This document shows positions 52,183 to 61,002 of a stretch of DNA of 64,000 nucleotides, in pieces (position 1 is the first letter of the stretch; each line of letters opens with the position of its first letter). A program made the translations under genes and the position numbers. Source of the DNA: Myxococcota bacterium (GTDB lineage: Bacteria; Myxococcota_A; UBA9160; SMWR01); NCBI GenBank assembly GCA_039030075.1, contig JBCCEW010000005.1, positions 62,001 to 126,000 on the forward strand, given 5' to 3'. The notes beneath the pieces are model-generated. The model saw only the letters and a program-made list of their open reading frames with translations. It searched no databases and was not told where the DNA came from.

Positions 52183-53804
52183 TGCGCCGCCTATCCCTGC
52201 GTTCCGTCGCGACCACCGGTCTTGCGCTGCTGGCGCTCGCCGCCACCGCCGCCGCAGCCGAGAAGCCGAACGTCGTGATCTTCCTCGCCGACGACCTCGG
52301 CTGGTCGGACGTCGGCTTTCACGGCGAAGAGGTGATCGAGACCCCATCGCTCGACAGGTTGGCCGCCGAAGGCGTGCAGCTCGATCGCTTCTACACCACG
52401 CCCATCTGCTCGCCCACGCGTGCGGCGCTGATGACCGGCCGCGACCCGATGCGACTGGGCGTGACCTACGGCGTGATCATGCCCTGGCACACCGTCGGCA
52501 TTCACCCCGATGAGGTGATGCTGCCCGAAGCGTTCCGACGCTCGGGGTACCAGACGGCCATGGTCGGCAAATGGCACCTGGGCCACGCGCAGGAGACCTA
52601 TCACCCGAACCAGCGCGGCTTCGAGCATTTCTACGGTCACCTCCACACCGAGGTCGGCTACTTCCCGCCCTTCGCCAACCAGGGGGGCCGCGACTTCCAA
52701 CGCAACGGCGTGACGATCGATGACGAGGGCTACGAGACCTACCTGCTGGGCAAGGAAGGCGCGCGCTGGATTCGAGACCGCGACAAGGAGAAGCCGTTCC
52801 TGCTCTACATGCCCTTCATCGCTCCCCACACGCCACTCGAAGCGCCCGACGACCTGCTCGAGAAGTACGCGGACATGGAAGACGATCGCAAGCCGGCGCG
52901 CAGCGCCCAGACCGACGACTCGCGGCGCATCAACCGGCTGATGCTGCGGGACAGCGCGCGCCCGGTGTACGCCGCCGTGGTCGACGCGATGGATCAGGCG
53001 GTCGGCATGGTGCTGAAGGCACTCGATGAGGAGGGCGTCGCCGAGAACACGATCGTGCTCTTCTTCAGCGACAACGGCGGGGCCGCCTACGCGACCGGCG
53101 GGGCCGACAACGTGCCGCTACGCGGCGGCAAGGGAGACACCTTCGAGGGCGGAATCCGCGTGGTGTCCGTACTGCGCTACCCGGCGAAGCTGAAGGCCGG
53201 CACCGTGAACGAGAGCATCATGTCGGCGATGGACGTCTTTCCGACCTTCGCCGAAGCCGCCGGCGTGCCCGTGGAGACGAAGTACGAACAGAACGGGCGC
53301 AGTCTCTGGCAGGAGCTCGAGCAGGGCTCGCGCAAGGCCCGTGAGGAGTACCTCTTCTTCGCGTCCGAGACGCCGATCCGCGGCCATTTCAACATCACCG
53401 CCTTCAACGACGAATGGAAGCTCGTCCAGGTGATCGACCAGGGGCTACTCGGTGCGGACGTCCAGACGCATCTGTTTCGCATCGCCGAGGACCCCTACGA
53501 GCACAACAACGTGGCGAGCGCCCACCCCGATGTCGTGGCCGAGATGTCCGAAGCGATTCACGAGTGGCGCAACCTCTACCCCGTGTCGGGCACCCGGCAC
53601 AGTCTGGTTCCGCCGCCGGGTTGGCGCGCGCCGAAGGATTGGTCGACCTACCCCGTTCCCGTCGAGGATCTCCAGGAAGAGCCGGCGCCCGGGATGGCCC
53701 CCACCTACGCGCTCCCGGTGCTCGACTATCAGCACGGGGAGGCGGGGCGCTTGATCTATGACTGCGAGCCGTATGCGATCCTCGGCGGCGGTCTCTGCAA
53801 GTAG
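52182..53804 (+). CDS. Exported type I sulfatase
   Basis: This 540-residue protein has a signal peptide (residues about 6-26, TTGLALLALAATAAAAE). It has the sulfatase metal site PNVVIFLADDLGW and the formylglycine signature C-S-P-T-R with Cys76, followed by TGRDPMR and GKWHLG with the catalytic Lys-His pair. The later acidic site is FFSDNGG. The enzyme would hydrolyse a sulfate ester outside the cytoplasm after Cys oxidation by a formylglycine-generating enzyme, which is not in this window. It is coupled to the TauD gene upstream and followed by an SDR. Confidence 0.9.
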   Translation: MRRLSLRSVATTGLALLALAATAAAAEKPNVVIFLADDLGWSDVGFHGEEVIETPSLDRLAAEGVQLDRFYTTPICSPTRAALMTGRDPMRLGVTYGVIMPWHTVGIHPDEVMLPEAFRRSGYQTAMVGKWHLGHAQETYHPNQRGFEHFYGHLHTEVGYFPPFANQGGRDFQRNGVTIDDEGYETYLLGKEGARWIRDRDKEKPFLLYMPFIAPHTPLEAPDDLLEKYADMEDDRKPARSAQTDDSRRINRLMLRDSARPVYAAVVDAMDQAVGMVLKALDEEGVAENTIVLFFSDNGGAAYATGGADNVPLRGGKGDTFEGGIRVVSVLRYPAKLKAGTVNESIMSAMDVFPTFAEAAGVPVETKYEQNGRSLWQELEQGSRKAREEYLFFASETPIRGHFNITAFNDEWKLVQVIDQGLLGADVQTHLFRIAEDPYEHNNVASAHPDVVAEMSEAIHEWRNLYPVSGTRHSLVPPPGWRAPKDWSTYPVPVEDLQEEPAPGMAPTYALPVLDYQHGEAGRLIYDCEPYAILGGGLCK

Positions 53805-53818
53805 GAGGCGTACGCGCC

Positions 53819-54622
53819 ATGGAACACTTCGAAGGAAAGGTCGCCGTGATCACGGGCGGCGCGCGCGGCATCGGTCTGGGGATTGCGCGGGCCTTCGCGG
53901 CGGAGGGGATGCGGGTCCTGCTCGGGGATATCGACGCAGCAACCGTCGAAGCCGCGGCCGACGAGTTGCGCCAGGGCGGTGCCCAGGCCCACGGTGTGGC
54001 GGTCGACGTGCGCGATGCCGAATCGGTCGAGGCCCTGGTCGCTGCAAGCCAGGAGCACTTCGGCGGCGCCGACGTCGTCGTGAACAACGCCGGGGTCTAC
54101 CTCGGCGGGCCGATGAGCGGGCTCACCTTCGACGATTGGCGCTTCGTGCTCGACGTGAACCTCGACGGGATGTTCCGGGTGGGTCAGCGCTTCGCGCAGC
54201 TCCTACGCGAGCAGGGACGCGGCGGCCACGTCGTGAACACGGCCTCCATCGGCGGCTTCCTTTCCCACGGTGAGGGCGTGGCGTACGCGGTGAGCAAGTA
54301 CGGCGTCGTCGCCTACTCCGAAGCGCTCCGGGGGGAACTCGAGCCCCACGGCATCGGGGTGTCCACCCTGTGTCCGGGTCCGATCGACACGGAGCTACCG
54401 GCCTCCGACCGGCTGCGCAGCGCCTCCGACCAGAGTGGCGCGGTGTCGGAAGCCCTCGCCCCGTTCATCCGCGATGGCATGAAGCCCGACGACGTCGGTC
54501 CGATCGTCGTCCGCGGAATCCGCAAGAACCTCGCCTACATCTTCACCCACGACGACATGCGCGAGCTCTTCGCAACGCGCTTCCAGAACGTATTGAACGC
54601 GATGGACGAAATTTCTGGCTGA
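53819..54622 (+). CDS. Short-chain dehydrogenase/reductase
   Basis: This 267-residue classical SDR has TGGARGIGLG, NNAG, the Ser in NTASIGGFL and YAVSKYGVV with Tyr-x3-Lys. An Asp in LLGDIDAA suggests NAD use. It lies 14 bp after the sulfatase, last in the TetR-TauD-sulfatase-SDR run. The likely role is oxidising the alcohol released by desulfation or hydroxylation; that is an inference from context. Confidence 0.85.
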   Translation: MEHFEGKVAVITGGARGIGLGIARAFAAEGMRVLLGDIDAATVEAAADELRQGGAQAHGVAVDVRDAESVEALVAASQEHFGGADVVVNNAGVYLGGPMSGLTFDDWRFVLDVNLDGMFRVGQRFAQLLREQGRGGHVVNTASIGGFLSHGEGVAYAVSKYGVVAYSEALRGELEPHGIGVSTLCPGPIDTELPASDRLRSASDQSGAVSEALAPFIRDGMKPDDVGPIVVRGIRKNLAYIFTHDDMRELFATRFQNVLNAMDEISG

Positions 54623-54739
54623 AGCGCTCGCGAGCTGGCATCGCTAGCGACGAGCAAGGCACAGAACCGAGCAAGCCGCTCCCACGCGGGCGCGGTCTCG
54701 GGCTTCCCCGTGCCACCGCCAGCGCTCGCTCGGCGCGCA

Positions 54740-54758
54740 GCGTCCGCAACGCGGACGC
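54740..54758. terminator. Hairpin between convergent SDR and LLM genes
   Basis: A 7-bp stem GCGTCCG / CGGACGC with a 5-base loop lies between the stops at 54622 and 54764. Without a T-run on either side it is at best a weak bidirectional terminator. Confidence 0.4.
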
Positions 54759-54763
54759 GGAGA

Positions 54764-55771
54764 CTAAAGAACGATCTCCGCGACGGCGCGAAGCGTTTCT
54801 ACGTTGGTGGGCTGCACCAGGATCGACGTGACCGGCGTTTCCTTCCAGGCGTCGAGACGATCGCGAATCCGCTCGATCGGGCCGGTGAGCGTGATCTCGT
54901 CGGCGAACTCGTTCGGGACGGCCTGGGCGGCTTCGTTGCGCTTGCCCGCCATGAACAGCTCCTGGATCTGGTCGGCTTCGGCCTCGAAGCCCATCCGCGC
55001 CATCAGCTCTTTGTGGAAGTTGCGCTTCTTCGCGCCCATCCCGCCGATGTAGAAGCCCAGCATGAACTTCGTCGCCATCAAGCCGGCCTCGACGTCGTCG
55101 GTGATGTTGACGCTGGTGCCCACCGCGATCTCGAAGCCTGGCTTCAGGCTTCCGAGCGACTCGCTGTACACCTCGGGTCGGAAGGGGGAGTAGTAGAGGG
55201 GAAGCCAGCCGTCGGCGACTTCAGCCGCGAGCGCGACGTTCTTCGGACCCTCCGCGCCAAGGTAGATCGGGACGTCGGCGCGCAGCGGGTGGGTGATCGG
55301 GCGCAGGGGCTTCCCGAGCCCCCAGCTTCCCTCGCCCTTGTAGGGGAGCGGGTAGTGGGGTCCGGCGCTCTCGACGGGTTTCTCGCGCTTCAAGACCTGG
55401 CGCACGATGTCGACGTACTCGCGGGTCCGCGACAGCGGCTTCGAGAAGGGCTGGCCGTACCAGCCTTCGACGACCTGGGGCCCGCTCACGCCCAGGCCGA
55501 GGAGCAGCCGGCCCTTCGAGAGATGGTCGAGGGTGAGGGCGTGCATCGCCGTCGACGTGGGGGTGCGCGCCGAGATCTGGACGATCGCCGTGCCCAGCTT
55601 GATGCGCTCGGTGTGGGCGCCGATCCAGGCGAGCGGGGTGAAGGCGTCCGAGCCCCAGGCCTCGGCGGTCCAGACCGAGTCGTAGCCGCAGCGTTCGGCC
55701 TCCTGGGCGAGTTCGACGAAGTTGGGATTGGGCTGGGCCTGCCAGTATCCGAGCTGCACTCCGAGCTTCAC
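54764..55771 (-). CDS. LLM-class F420-dependent oxidoreductase-like protein
   Basis: This 335-residue luciferase-like TIM-barrel oxidoreductase begins MKLGVQLGYW and has the family pattern VELAQEAERCGYDSVWTAEAWGSDAFTPLAWIGAHTERIKLGTAIVQ, LDHLSKGRLLLGLGVSGPQ and PIYLGAEGPKNVALAAEVADGWLP. The F420 subgroup is favoured over FMN monooxygenases by this arrangement, but cofactor use is an inference. It is the last gene before the convergent SDR. It starts 69 bp after a P450 gene on the same strand. Confidence 0.8.
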   Translation of the reverse strand: MKLGVQLGYWQAQPNPNFVELAQEAERCGYDSVWTAEAWGSDAFTPLAWIGAHTERIKLGTAIVQISARTPTSTAMHALTLDHLSKGRLLLGLGVSGPQVVEGWYGQPFSKPLSRTREYVDIVRQVLKREKPVESAGPHYPLPYKGEGSWGLGKPLRPITHPLRADVPIYLGAEGPKNVALAAEVADGWLPLYYSPFRPEVYSESLGSLKPGFEIAVGTSVNITDDVEAGLMATKFMLGFYIGGMGAKKRNFHKELMARMGFEAEADQIQELFMAGKRNEAAQAVPNEFADEITLTGPIERIRDRLDAWKETPVTSILVQPTNVETLRAVAEIVL

Positions 55772-55839
55772 GGCGATTCTCCTTGGGGGCGCGCGGGGAC
55801 CGCGCGGCGAGGCCTATGGGCTAGCACAACGTCCCGGCG

Positions 55840-57123
55840 TCAGTCGGGGCGGGTCGCCACGACCCGCAGGGGGAGCGATTCGAGCCGCCGGACGAAGACG
55901 CTCGGCGCGAAGACGGGAGCGCCCGCCAGCGCGATCGACGACGTGCGGCCCAGCAGCTCCTCGAGGAGCACCCGCGCTTCGAGCCGTGCGAGCGGCGCCC
56001 CGATACAGAAGTGGCCGCCCCGACCGAAGCCCAGGTGCCGCTTCGGATGGCGGCGGTCGAGACGCAGCTGGTCTGCCGCCTCGAAGTGCTGCTCGTCGCG
56101 GTTCGCCGAGGCCCACAAGAGCATCAGCCGATCGCCCGGTTCCAGCCGCGCCCCGCCGAGCACGCAGCGGCGGCGAACCACCCGATAGTGGAAGCGAAAG
56201 GGGGATTCGAGACGCGCGACCTCCTCGACGAAGCGAGGGATCCCGCCCGGGTCGCGGCGCAGGCGTTCGACGAGCTCGGGACCCCGGGCGAGGACCCAGA
56301 CCGCTGACGCCAACAGCGCGGCCGTCGATTCACCACCCGCACCGAACATGACGATCGCGATGCCGACGGCCGCTTCGCGGGGGAGGTCTCCGGCCGCCGC
56401 GGCGCGCGCGAGCGCCACCCGCATGGGTTCGTCGTCGTCTCCGGCAGGCGCGGGCGCGTCGAGCGCGGCACCCAGGTAGTCGGCCATCGCTGCGGACTCG
56501 CGTGCGAGCAACCCGAGGCGCTCGGGCTCGAGGCGGCCGGCCAGCATCTCGCCCCCCATCATGGCCCAGCGCCGGTGTCGCTCGACATCGCCATCGGGCA
56601 ACCCGAGGATGCGCGCGACGGCGCGCGCCGGGATGCGTTCGGCGATCGGCACGAACTCCCCCCCACCCGCGGTGACGAACGGCCCCAGCGACTCGGAGGC
56701 CCAGCGACGGAGATCGGCCTCCAGCCGCGCGACCCGGGCAGGCGTGAGGCGCGGCTGGGCGATGCGGCGGTGGAGCGCGTGTTCGGGCTCGTCCGCCGTG
56801 GCGATCACGTGGCTCGCGCCCGAGTCGGGCAGCGGAAACGTACTCGGGGCGCCGTTCGCGTCGGCAACGAGCACGCCGGTGAGATTCGCCGAGAAGTCGT
56901 CCTCGCGGCCGAGCGCCTCCTCCACCAGGTCCCAGCTCGCGACGAGGTGGACCCCGGTGTCCGCGATGCGCGCGATGGGGGCATCGCGCCGGAGGCGGGC
57001 AAACAGGGGGTAGGGGTCGTCGAGGGTCTCGGTGCGCAGGAGCTCGCGCGCATCCTCCGAGTAGAGGCGCGCGCGCGGGGTCTCGGCTCCGTCGGGGGGT
57101 TCGGGCACCGCCGAATCCGTCAT
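55840..57123 (-). CDS. Cytochrome P450
   Basis: This 427-residue soluble P450 has I-helix GAGGESTAAL, where the acid-alcohol pair is Glu-Ser, not the usual Asp/Glu-Thr. It has K-helix VEEVARLESPF with Glu-x-x-Arg and heme loop FGRGGHFCIGAPLARLE containing the Cys. The Ser may change proton delivery. It is divergent from the MMPL gene (129 bp gap) and upstream of the LLM oxidoreductase, so a shared oxidative pathway is plausible. Confidence 0.87.
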   Translation of the reverse strand: MTDSAVPEPPDGAETPRARLYSEDARELLRTETLDDPYPLFARLRRDAPIARIADTGVHLVASWDLVEEALGREDDFSANLTGVLVADANGAPSTFPLPDSGASHVIATADEPEHALHRRIAQPRLTPARVARLEADLRRWASESLGPFVTAGGGEFVPIAERIPARAVARILGLPDGDVERHRRWAMMGGEMLAGRLEPERLGLLARESAAMADYLGAALDAPAPAGDDDEPMRVALARAAAAGDLPREAAVGIAIVMFGAGGESTAALLASAVWVLARGPELVERLRRDPGGIPRFVEEVARLESPFRFHYRVVRRRCVLGGARLEPGDRLMLLWASANRDEQHFEAADQLRLDRRHPKRHLGFGRGGHFCIGAPLARLEARVLLEELLGRTSSIALAGAPVFAPSVFVRRLESLPLRVVATRPD

Positions 57124-57252
57124 GACACTTCAACCCTTCCGTCGGGTCCCGCGTCTGAACGAAGCGCGGGGTTTCGCCCGCCGGACCGCGTGCACGAGCC
57201 AGTGTACGCTAGCGGGCCGCCCCATCGGGCGCGCCACCGTCGGGGAGGTTCC

Positions 57253-59688
57253 GTGTCCACGCGAGGGTCCCGAGGGTTTCGAAGCCGCATCGACGCCGGG
57301 ATCGCGGCGTGGTCGCTATGGGTCGTGCATCACCCGTGGCGCGTGATCTTCGTCTGCGCGCTCTTCTCGGCGTTCTGGATCGCCCAGCTGCCGGGATTGC
57401 GGGTCGACAACTCGAGCGAGGCTTTCCTCCACGAGGACGACACCGAACGCGCGCGCTACGACCGGTTCAAGGAGCAGTTCGATCGCGAGGATCGCGTCCT
57501 CGTACTGCTGGGCGCCGATGACGTCTTCGCACCGGATTTCGCGGCCTGGCTGCGCGAGGTTCACCGCGCCATCGAGGCCGAGGTGCCCTACGTCGAAGAG
57601 GTGCTGAGCCTCGTCAACGCCCGGAACACCCGCGGCGAGGGCGACGAGCTGATCGTCGAGGAGTTGATGGAGGACTGGCCGTCCTCGCCCGCCGACTTCG
57701 CCGAGCTGCGAGCGCGGGCGCTCGCGAACCCGTTCTATCAGGGGAACCTCGTGACGCCGGACAGCCGCTTCACGGTGATCTCGATCAAGCCCTTCACCTA
57801 CTCGACCCAGCACGATTCCGACGACGTGCTGTCGGGCTTCGAGGGAGCCGACGCGGTCGGCGAGGGCGCGTCACCCGAGTACCTGACCGACGTCGAAGGG
57901 AACGCCCTCTGCGACGCGCTCTACGCGTTGCTCGACCGGAACGGCCGAGACGACGTCGAGGTGCACGTGATCGGCGGACCGATCTTCGACCACCGCATGA
58001 ACGCGTTGCTCCAGAACGACGTGAGCGTGCTGATGTCGGTGTCGCTGGTGCTGGAAGCGCTGCTCCTCTTCTTCCTGTTCCGGCGCGTCTCCGGGATGCT
58101 CTTGCCCCTGCTCGTCGTCGTGCTCTCGATGCTCTCGACGATGGGCTTCATGGTATGGCTCGACATTCCGTTCTCGATCACGCTGAACGTCCTGCCGGCC
58201 TTCTTGCTCGTGGTGGGCGTCTGCGACGCCGTGCACATCCAATCGATCGCCTATCGGCGGCTCGATCAAGGCGATGCGAAGTCCGAGGCGATCGTGTTCG
58301 CCCTGCGCCATTCGGGTCTTGCGGTGGTGATGACGAGCCTGACGACCGCGGCCGGGCTCGCCTCGTTCGGACTCGCCGAGCTCGCGCCGATCGCCCAGCT
58401 CGGTGTGCTGGCCCCGGCCGGCGTGCTGCTGGCGATGTTCTACAGCCTGGCGCTCCTCCCGGCGTTGCTCTCGATCACGCCGCTCCGGGCGCGGACCGCG
58501 CGCGCCGGGAAGCACCAGCCCCGCCCGGCGGATCGCTTCCTCGCGGGCCTGGGTACGCTCTCGACGCGCCATCCGACGGCGGTGGTCGTGGCGACGGCGA
58601 TCCTCCTCGCGCTCGCGTGGCCGGGGTTTCGCCAGGTGCAGTTCAGCCACGATGGCATCCGCTGGTTCCCCGAAGAGGATCCCGTGCGCGTCGCCGAGGA
58701 GACCTTCGACGCCCACTTCCAGGGAGCATCGTCGCTGGAGGTGGTGATCACCACGCCCGGGGAAAACGGACTCTACGATCCGGACGGCATGGCGCGGATC
58801 GACCGGGCGATGCGCTTCAGCGAGTCGCTCGACGTCGCCGGGCGCCCGGTCGGCAAGGTGCTCTCCCTCGTCGACATCGTGAAAGAGACGCACCAGGCGC
58901 TGAACGGCGGCGACCCCGGCTTCTATCGGCTGCCAACCGAGCGCGCGGTGATCGCCCAGGAGATGCTGCTCTTCGAGAACAGCGGCAGCGACGACCTCGA
59001 AGAGTGGACCGATACCCGCTTCCAGCAGGCGCGGGTGACGGTGCGCACGCCCTGGGTGGACGCGCTCGAGTACCCGAGCTTCCTCGAGGCGATGCACCGT
59101 GGCTGGACCGAGATTCTGGGCGACGACCTCGCGTACGAGTTCACCGGGGGCGCCGTGCTCTTCACCCGCGTCTTCGAGGGTGTGATCTACAGCATGAGCC
59201 GCTCGTACGTGTTCGCACTGGCCGTGATCACGCCGCTGATGGTGTTCCTGATCGGCAATCTACGACGCGGGCTGGTCGCGATGATCCCCAACCTGATCCC
59301 CGTGTACCTGGTGCTCGCGCTGATGGGCTACTGGGGGGTCCCGATCGACGCGGGCACCCTCCTGATCGGTGGGGTGATCATCGGTCTGGCCGTCGACGAC
59401 ACGATCCACTTCATGCACCGCTTCGGCCGCTACTACGACGAAACCGGCGACGCCAGCTACGCCGTCCACGAGACTCTGCTGACGACGGGGACCGCCCTGC
59501 TCTTCACCTCGATCGTGCTCGCGATGGGCTTCAGCGTGTTCTTGCTCTCGTACATGCAGAACACGATGTGGTTCGGCGGACTGTCGCTCTTCGGGACGGT
59601 CGCCGCCTTCGGGGCCGATATCCTGCTCGCGCCGGCGTTGATGGTGCTGGTGACCCGCGCAGAGGGGAAGGCGCCATTGGCGGCCTAG
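57253..59688 (+). CDS. RND/MMPL-superfamily membrane transporter
   Basis: This 811-residue protein has two RND-type halves. Each has one helix and a large periplasmic loop followed by a helix bundle. NSSEAFLHEDDTERARYDRFKEQF is the start of the first loop. Motifs such as VGVCDAVHIQSIAYRRLDQG and IGLAVDDTIHFMHRFGRYY carry the proton-relay Asp pair of this superfamily. It belongs to the COG1033-type predicted exporters of hydrophobic molecules, possibly lipids or sterols. The GTG at 57253 has GGGGAGG 6 bp upstream. Confidence 0.82.
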   Translation: MSTRGSRGFRSRIDAGIAAWSLWVVHHPWRVIFVCALFSAFWIAQLPGLRVDNSSEAFLHEDDTERARYDRFKEQFDREDRVLVLLGADDVFAPDFAAWLREVHRAIEAEVPYVEEVLSLVNARNTRGEGDELIVEELMEDWPSSPADFAELRARALANPFYQGNLVTPDSRFTVISIKPFTYSTQHDSDDVLSGFEGADAVGEGASPEYLTDVEGNALCDALYALLDRNGRDDVEVHVIGGPIFDHRMNALLQNDVSVLMSVSLVLEALLLFFLFRRVSGMLLPLLVVVLSMLSTMGFMVWLDIPFSITLNVLPAFLLVVGVCDAVHIQSIAYRRLDQGDAKSEAIVFALRHSGLAVVMTSLTTAAGLASFGLAELAPIAQLGVLAPAGVLLAMFYSLALLPALLSITPLRARTARAGKHQPRPADRFLAGLGTLSTRHPTAVVVATAILLALAWPGFRQVQFSHDGIRWFPEEDPVRVAEETFDAHFQGASSLEVVITTPGENGLYDPDGMARIDRAMRFSESLDVAGRPVGKVLSLVDIVKETHQALNGGDPGFYRLPTERAVIAQEMLLFENSGSDDLEEWTDTRFQQARVTVRTPWVDALEYPSFLEAMHRGWTEILGDDLAYEFTGGAVLFTRVFEGVIYSMSRSYVFALAVITPLMVFLIGNLRRGLVAMIPNLIPVYLVLALMGYWGVPIDAGTLLIGGVIIGLAVDDTIHFMHRFGRYYDETGDASYAVHETLLTTGTALLFTSIVLAMGFSVFLLSYMQNTMWFGGLSLFGTVAAFGADILLAPALMVLVTRAEGKAPLAA

Positions 59689-59718
59689 GTCAAGAAGAAC
59701 GCAGGGCGTAGCGCACGC

Positions 59719-60129
59719 TCAGTCTGCTTCGCGCCGTACGCCGAGCTGTGTGATGAGCAGTGCGGCGCCGGTCATGGCGAGGCCCTTCAAGAAGAAGGAG
59801 AGCTGAATCGCGCGCATCCGCTCGGTATCGGCGTAGAGCATCTCGTAGCCATGCACGGTGAAGGTGACCGGCACCAGGAAGAGCACGATCAGCCAGCCGC
59901 CGAGGCGTGCGTGGCGATCGAAGAGGATCAGCACCGCGCCGGCCAGCTCGACCACTCCGGACACGAGCACCCAGAAGGTGCGGAACGGGATCTGCTCGTG
60001 CATCAGGGAGACATAGCCCTCGATGTCGGTGAAGTGGGTGACGCCCGAGAGAAAGAAGATCAGCGTGAAGAGCAGACGTCCCAGCCAGCCGATGGCGGGA
60101 TGCTCGGGAAGCGGGAGCGAGGTGGGCAA
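59719..60129 (-). CDS. DoxX-like small membrane protein
   Basis: This 136-residue protein has four hydrophobic helices: LLFTLIFFLSGVTHFTDIEGY (typical DoxX first helix with conserved H-F), WVLVSGVVELAGAVLILFDR, GWLIVLFLVPVTFTVHGYEM and QLSFFLKGLAMTGAALLITQL. A TTG at 60129 with an AAAGGAATC site was chosen as start because no in-frame ATG fits the first helix. It converges with the transporter ending at 59688. Confidence 0.75.
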   Translation of the reverse strand: MPTSLPLPEHPAIGWLGRLLFTLIFFLSGVTHFTDIEGYVSLMHEQIPFRTFWVLVSGVVELAGAVLILFDRHARLGGWLIVLFLVPVTFTVHGYEMLYADTERMRAIQLSFFLKGLAMTGAALLITQLGVRREAD

Positions 60130-60318
60130 GACGATTCCTTTCGCCGCCGACGCGAACAGCGGGCGTGACTCGGGGCGCGACCGAGGCGGTTCCGGGCGAT
60201 CGAAGCCGGCGCCGCCCGTGCCCGGATGCGTACCGTACCCGGGGAGCGGCCGCTCGCGTCGGGCCGGTCGGGCGACACGATGCTTGCAATGTCGCGGCGA
60301 AGGCCGAACCCTGCCGAG

Positions 60319-60951
60319 ATGAGCGCGCCCATCTCGACGCGAAGGGACCGCGCGAAGCAGCAGTTTCCCCAGGTGCTGCTCGCGGTGCTGGGGATCCTGC
60401 AGGCGCTCGCCCTCGAGCTCTTGTGGGAACGCGGGGTGCTGAGCCTCGACCGCTGGCGCGAGGTCGACGCCCTGGCGGCGGGCGTGCTCCAGGCCCTCGC
60501 CGTCTTCATGGGCGTGGTGGTGATCTGGGTGCTGTTCGCGACGGTCGTGCTGCGCTTCGAATGGCTGCCGCGCTTCCGGGACCTGATCTTCCCCTTCGTC
60601 CTCGGCGGCCTGCAGTTCATGCTCATCGAATCGATGGCGCCGGAGCACGCCGGGCGGTGGTTCCTGCTGCTCGCCGTGGTCTTCGGCGTCGCGTCGGTCG
60701 TGTCCTATCAGACCTTCACGGCGGCGATCGCCGAGGATCCGGTCGCGGATCCCGAGGTCGGCGTCGAGATCGAGAGCTTCGTGCCGAGCGTCGTGATGGT
60801 CGTCGCGCTCGGCCTTCTGGCCTGGCTCGTCTCGGCGACCGGCGCCGCGTCGGCGTGGACCCTCGGCGCGTTGGTCCTGGCGAACGCCGGGCTGGTCGTG
60901 CAGCTCTGGGTGCTGCGCGCCTACTGGCATCGGGACCTGGGGGACGGCTAG
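60319..60951 (+). CDS. Predicted membrane protein of unknown function
   Basis: This 210-residue protein has five or six hydrophobic segments (for example QVLLAVLGILQALALELLW, GVLQALAVFMGVVVIWVLFA, LLLAVVFGVASVV, PSVVMVVALGLLAWLV and TLGALVLANAGLVVQLWVL). No family motif was recognised. The start is uncertain: in-frame ATGs also occur at 60280 and 60289, none with a good ribosome site. It converges with the PilY1-like gene. Confidence 0.5.
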   Translation: MSAPISTRRDRAKQQFPQVLLAVLGILQALALELLWERGVLSLDRWREVDALAAGVLQALAVFMGVVVIWVLFATVVLRFEWLPRFRDLIFPFVLGGLQFMLIESMAPEHAGRWFLLLAVVFGVASVVSYQTFTAAIAEDPVADPEVGVEIESFVPSVVMVVALGLLAWLVSATGAASAWTLGALVLANAGLVVQLWVLRAYWHRDLGDG

Positions 60952-61002
60952 TGCGAAGCGGCAGCGGGGGCCCGGCGCCTGCCGGACCCCCGCTCATTCG
61001 AG

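Noticed and set aside
59719-60930. A 403-codon minus-strand frame containing the DoxX-like gene
   Set aside because: Only the last 136 codons carry the membrane helices. The upstream part is His/Arg/Gln-rich and overlaps a plus-strand membrane protein gene.
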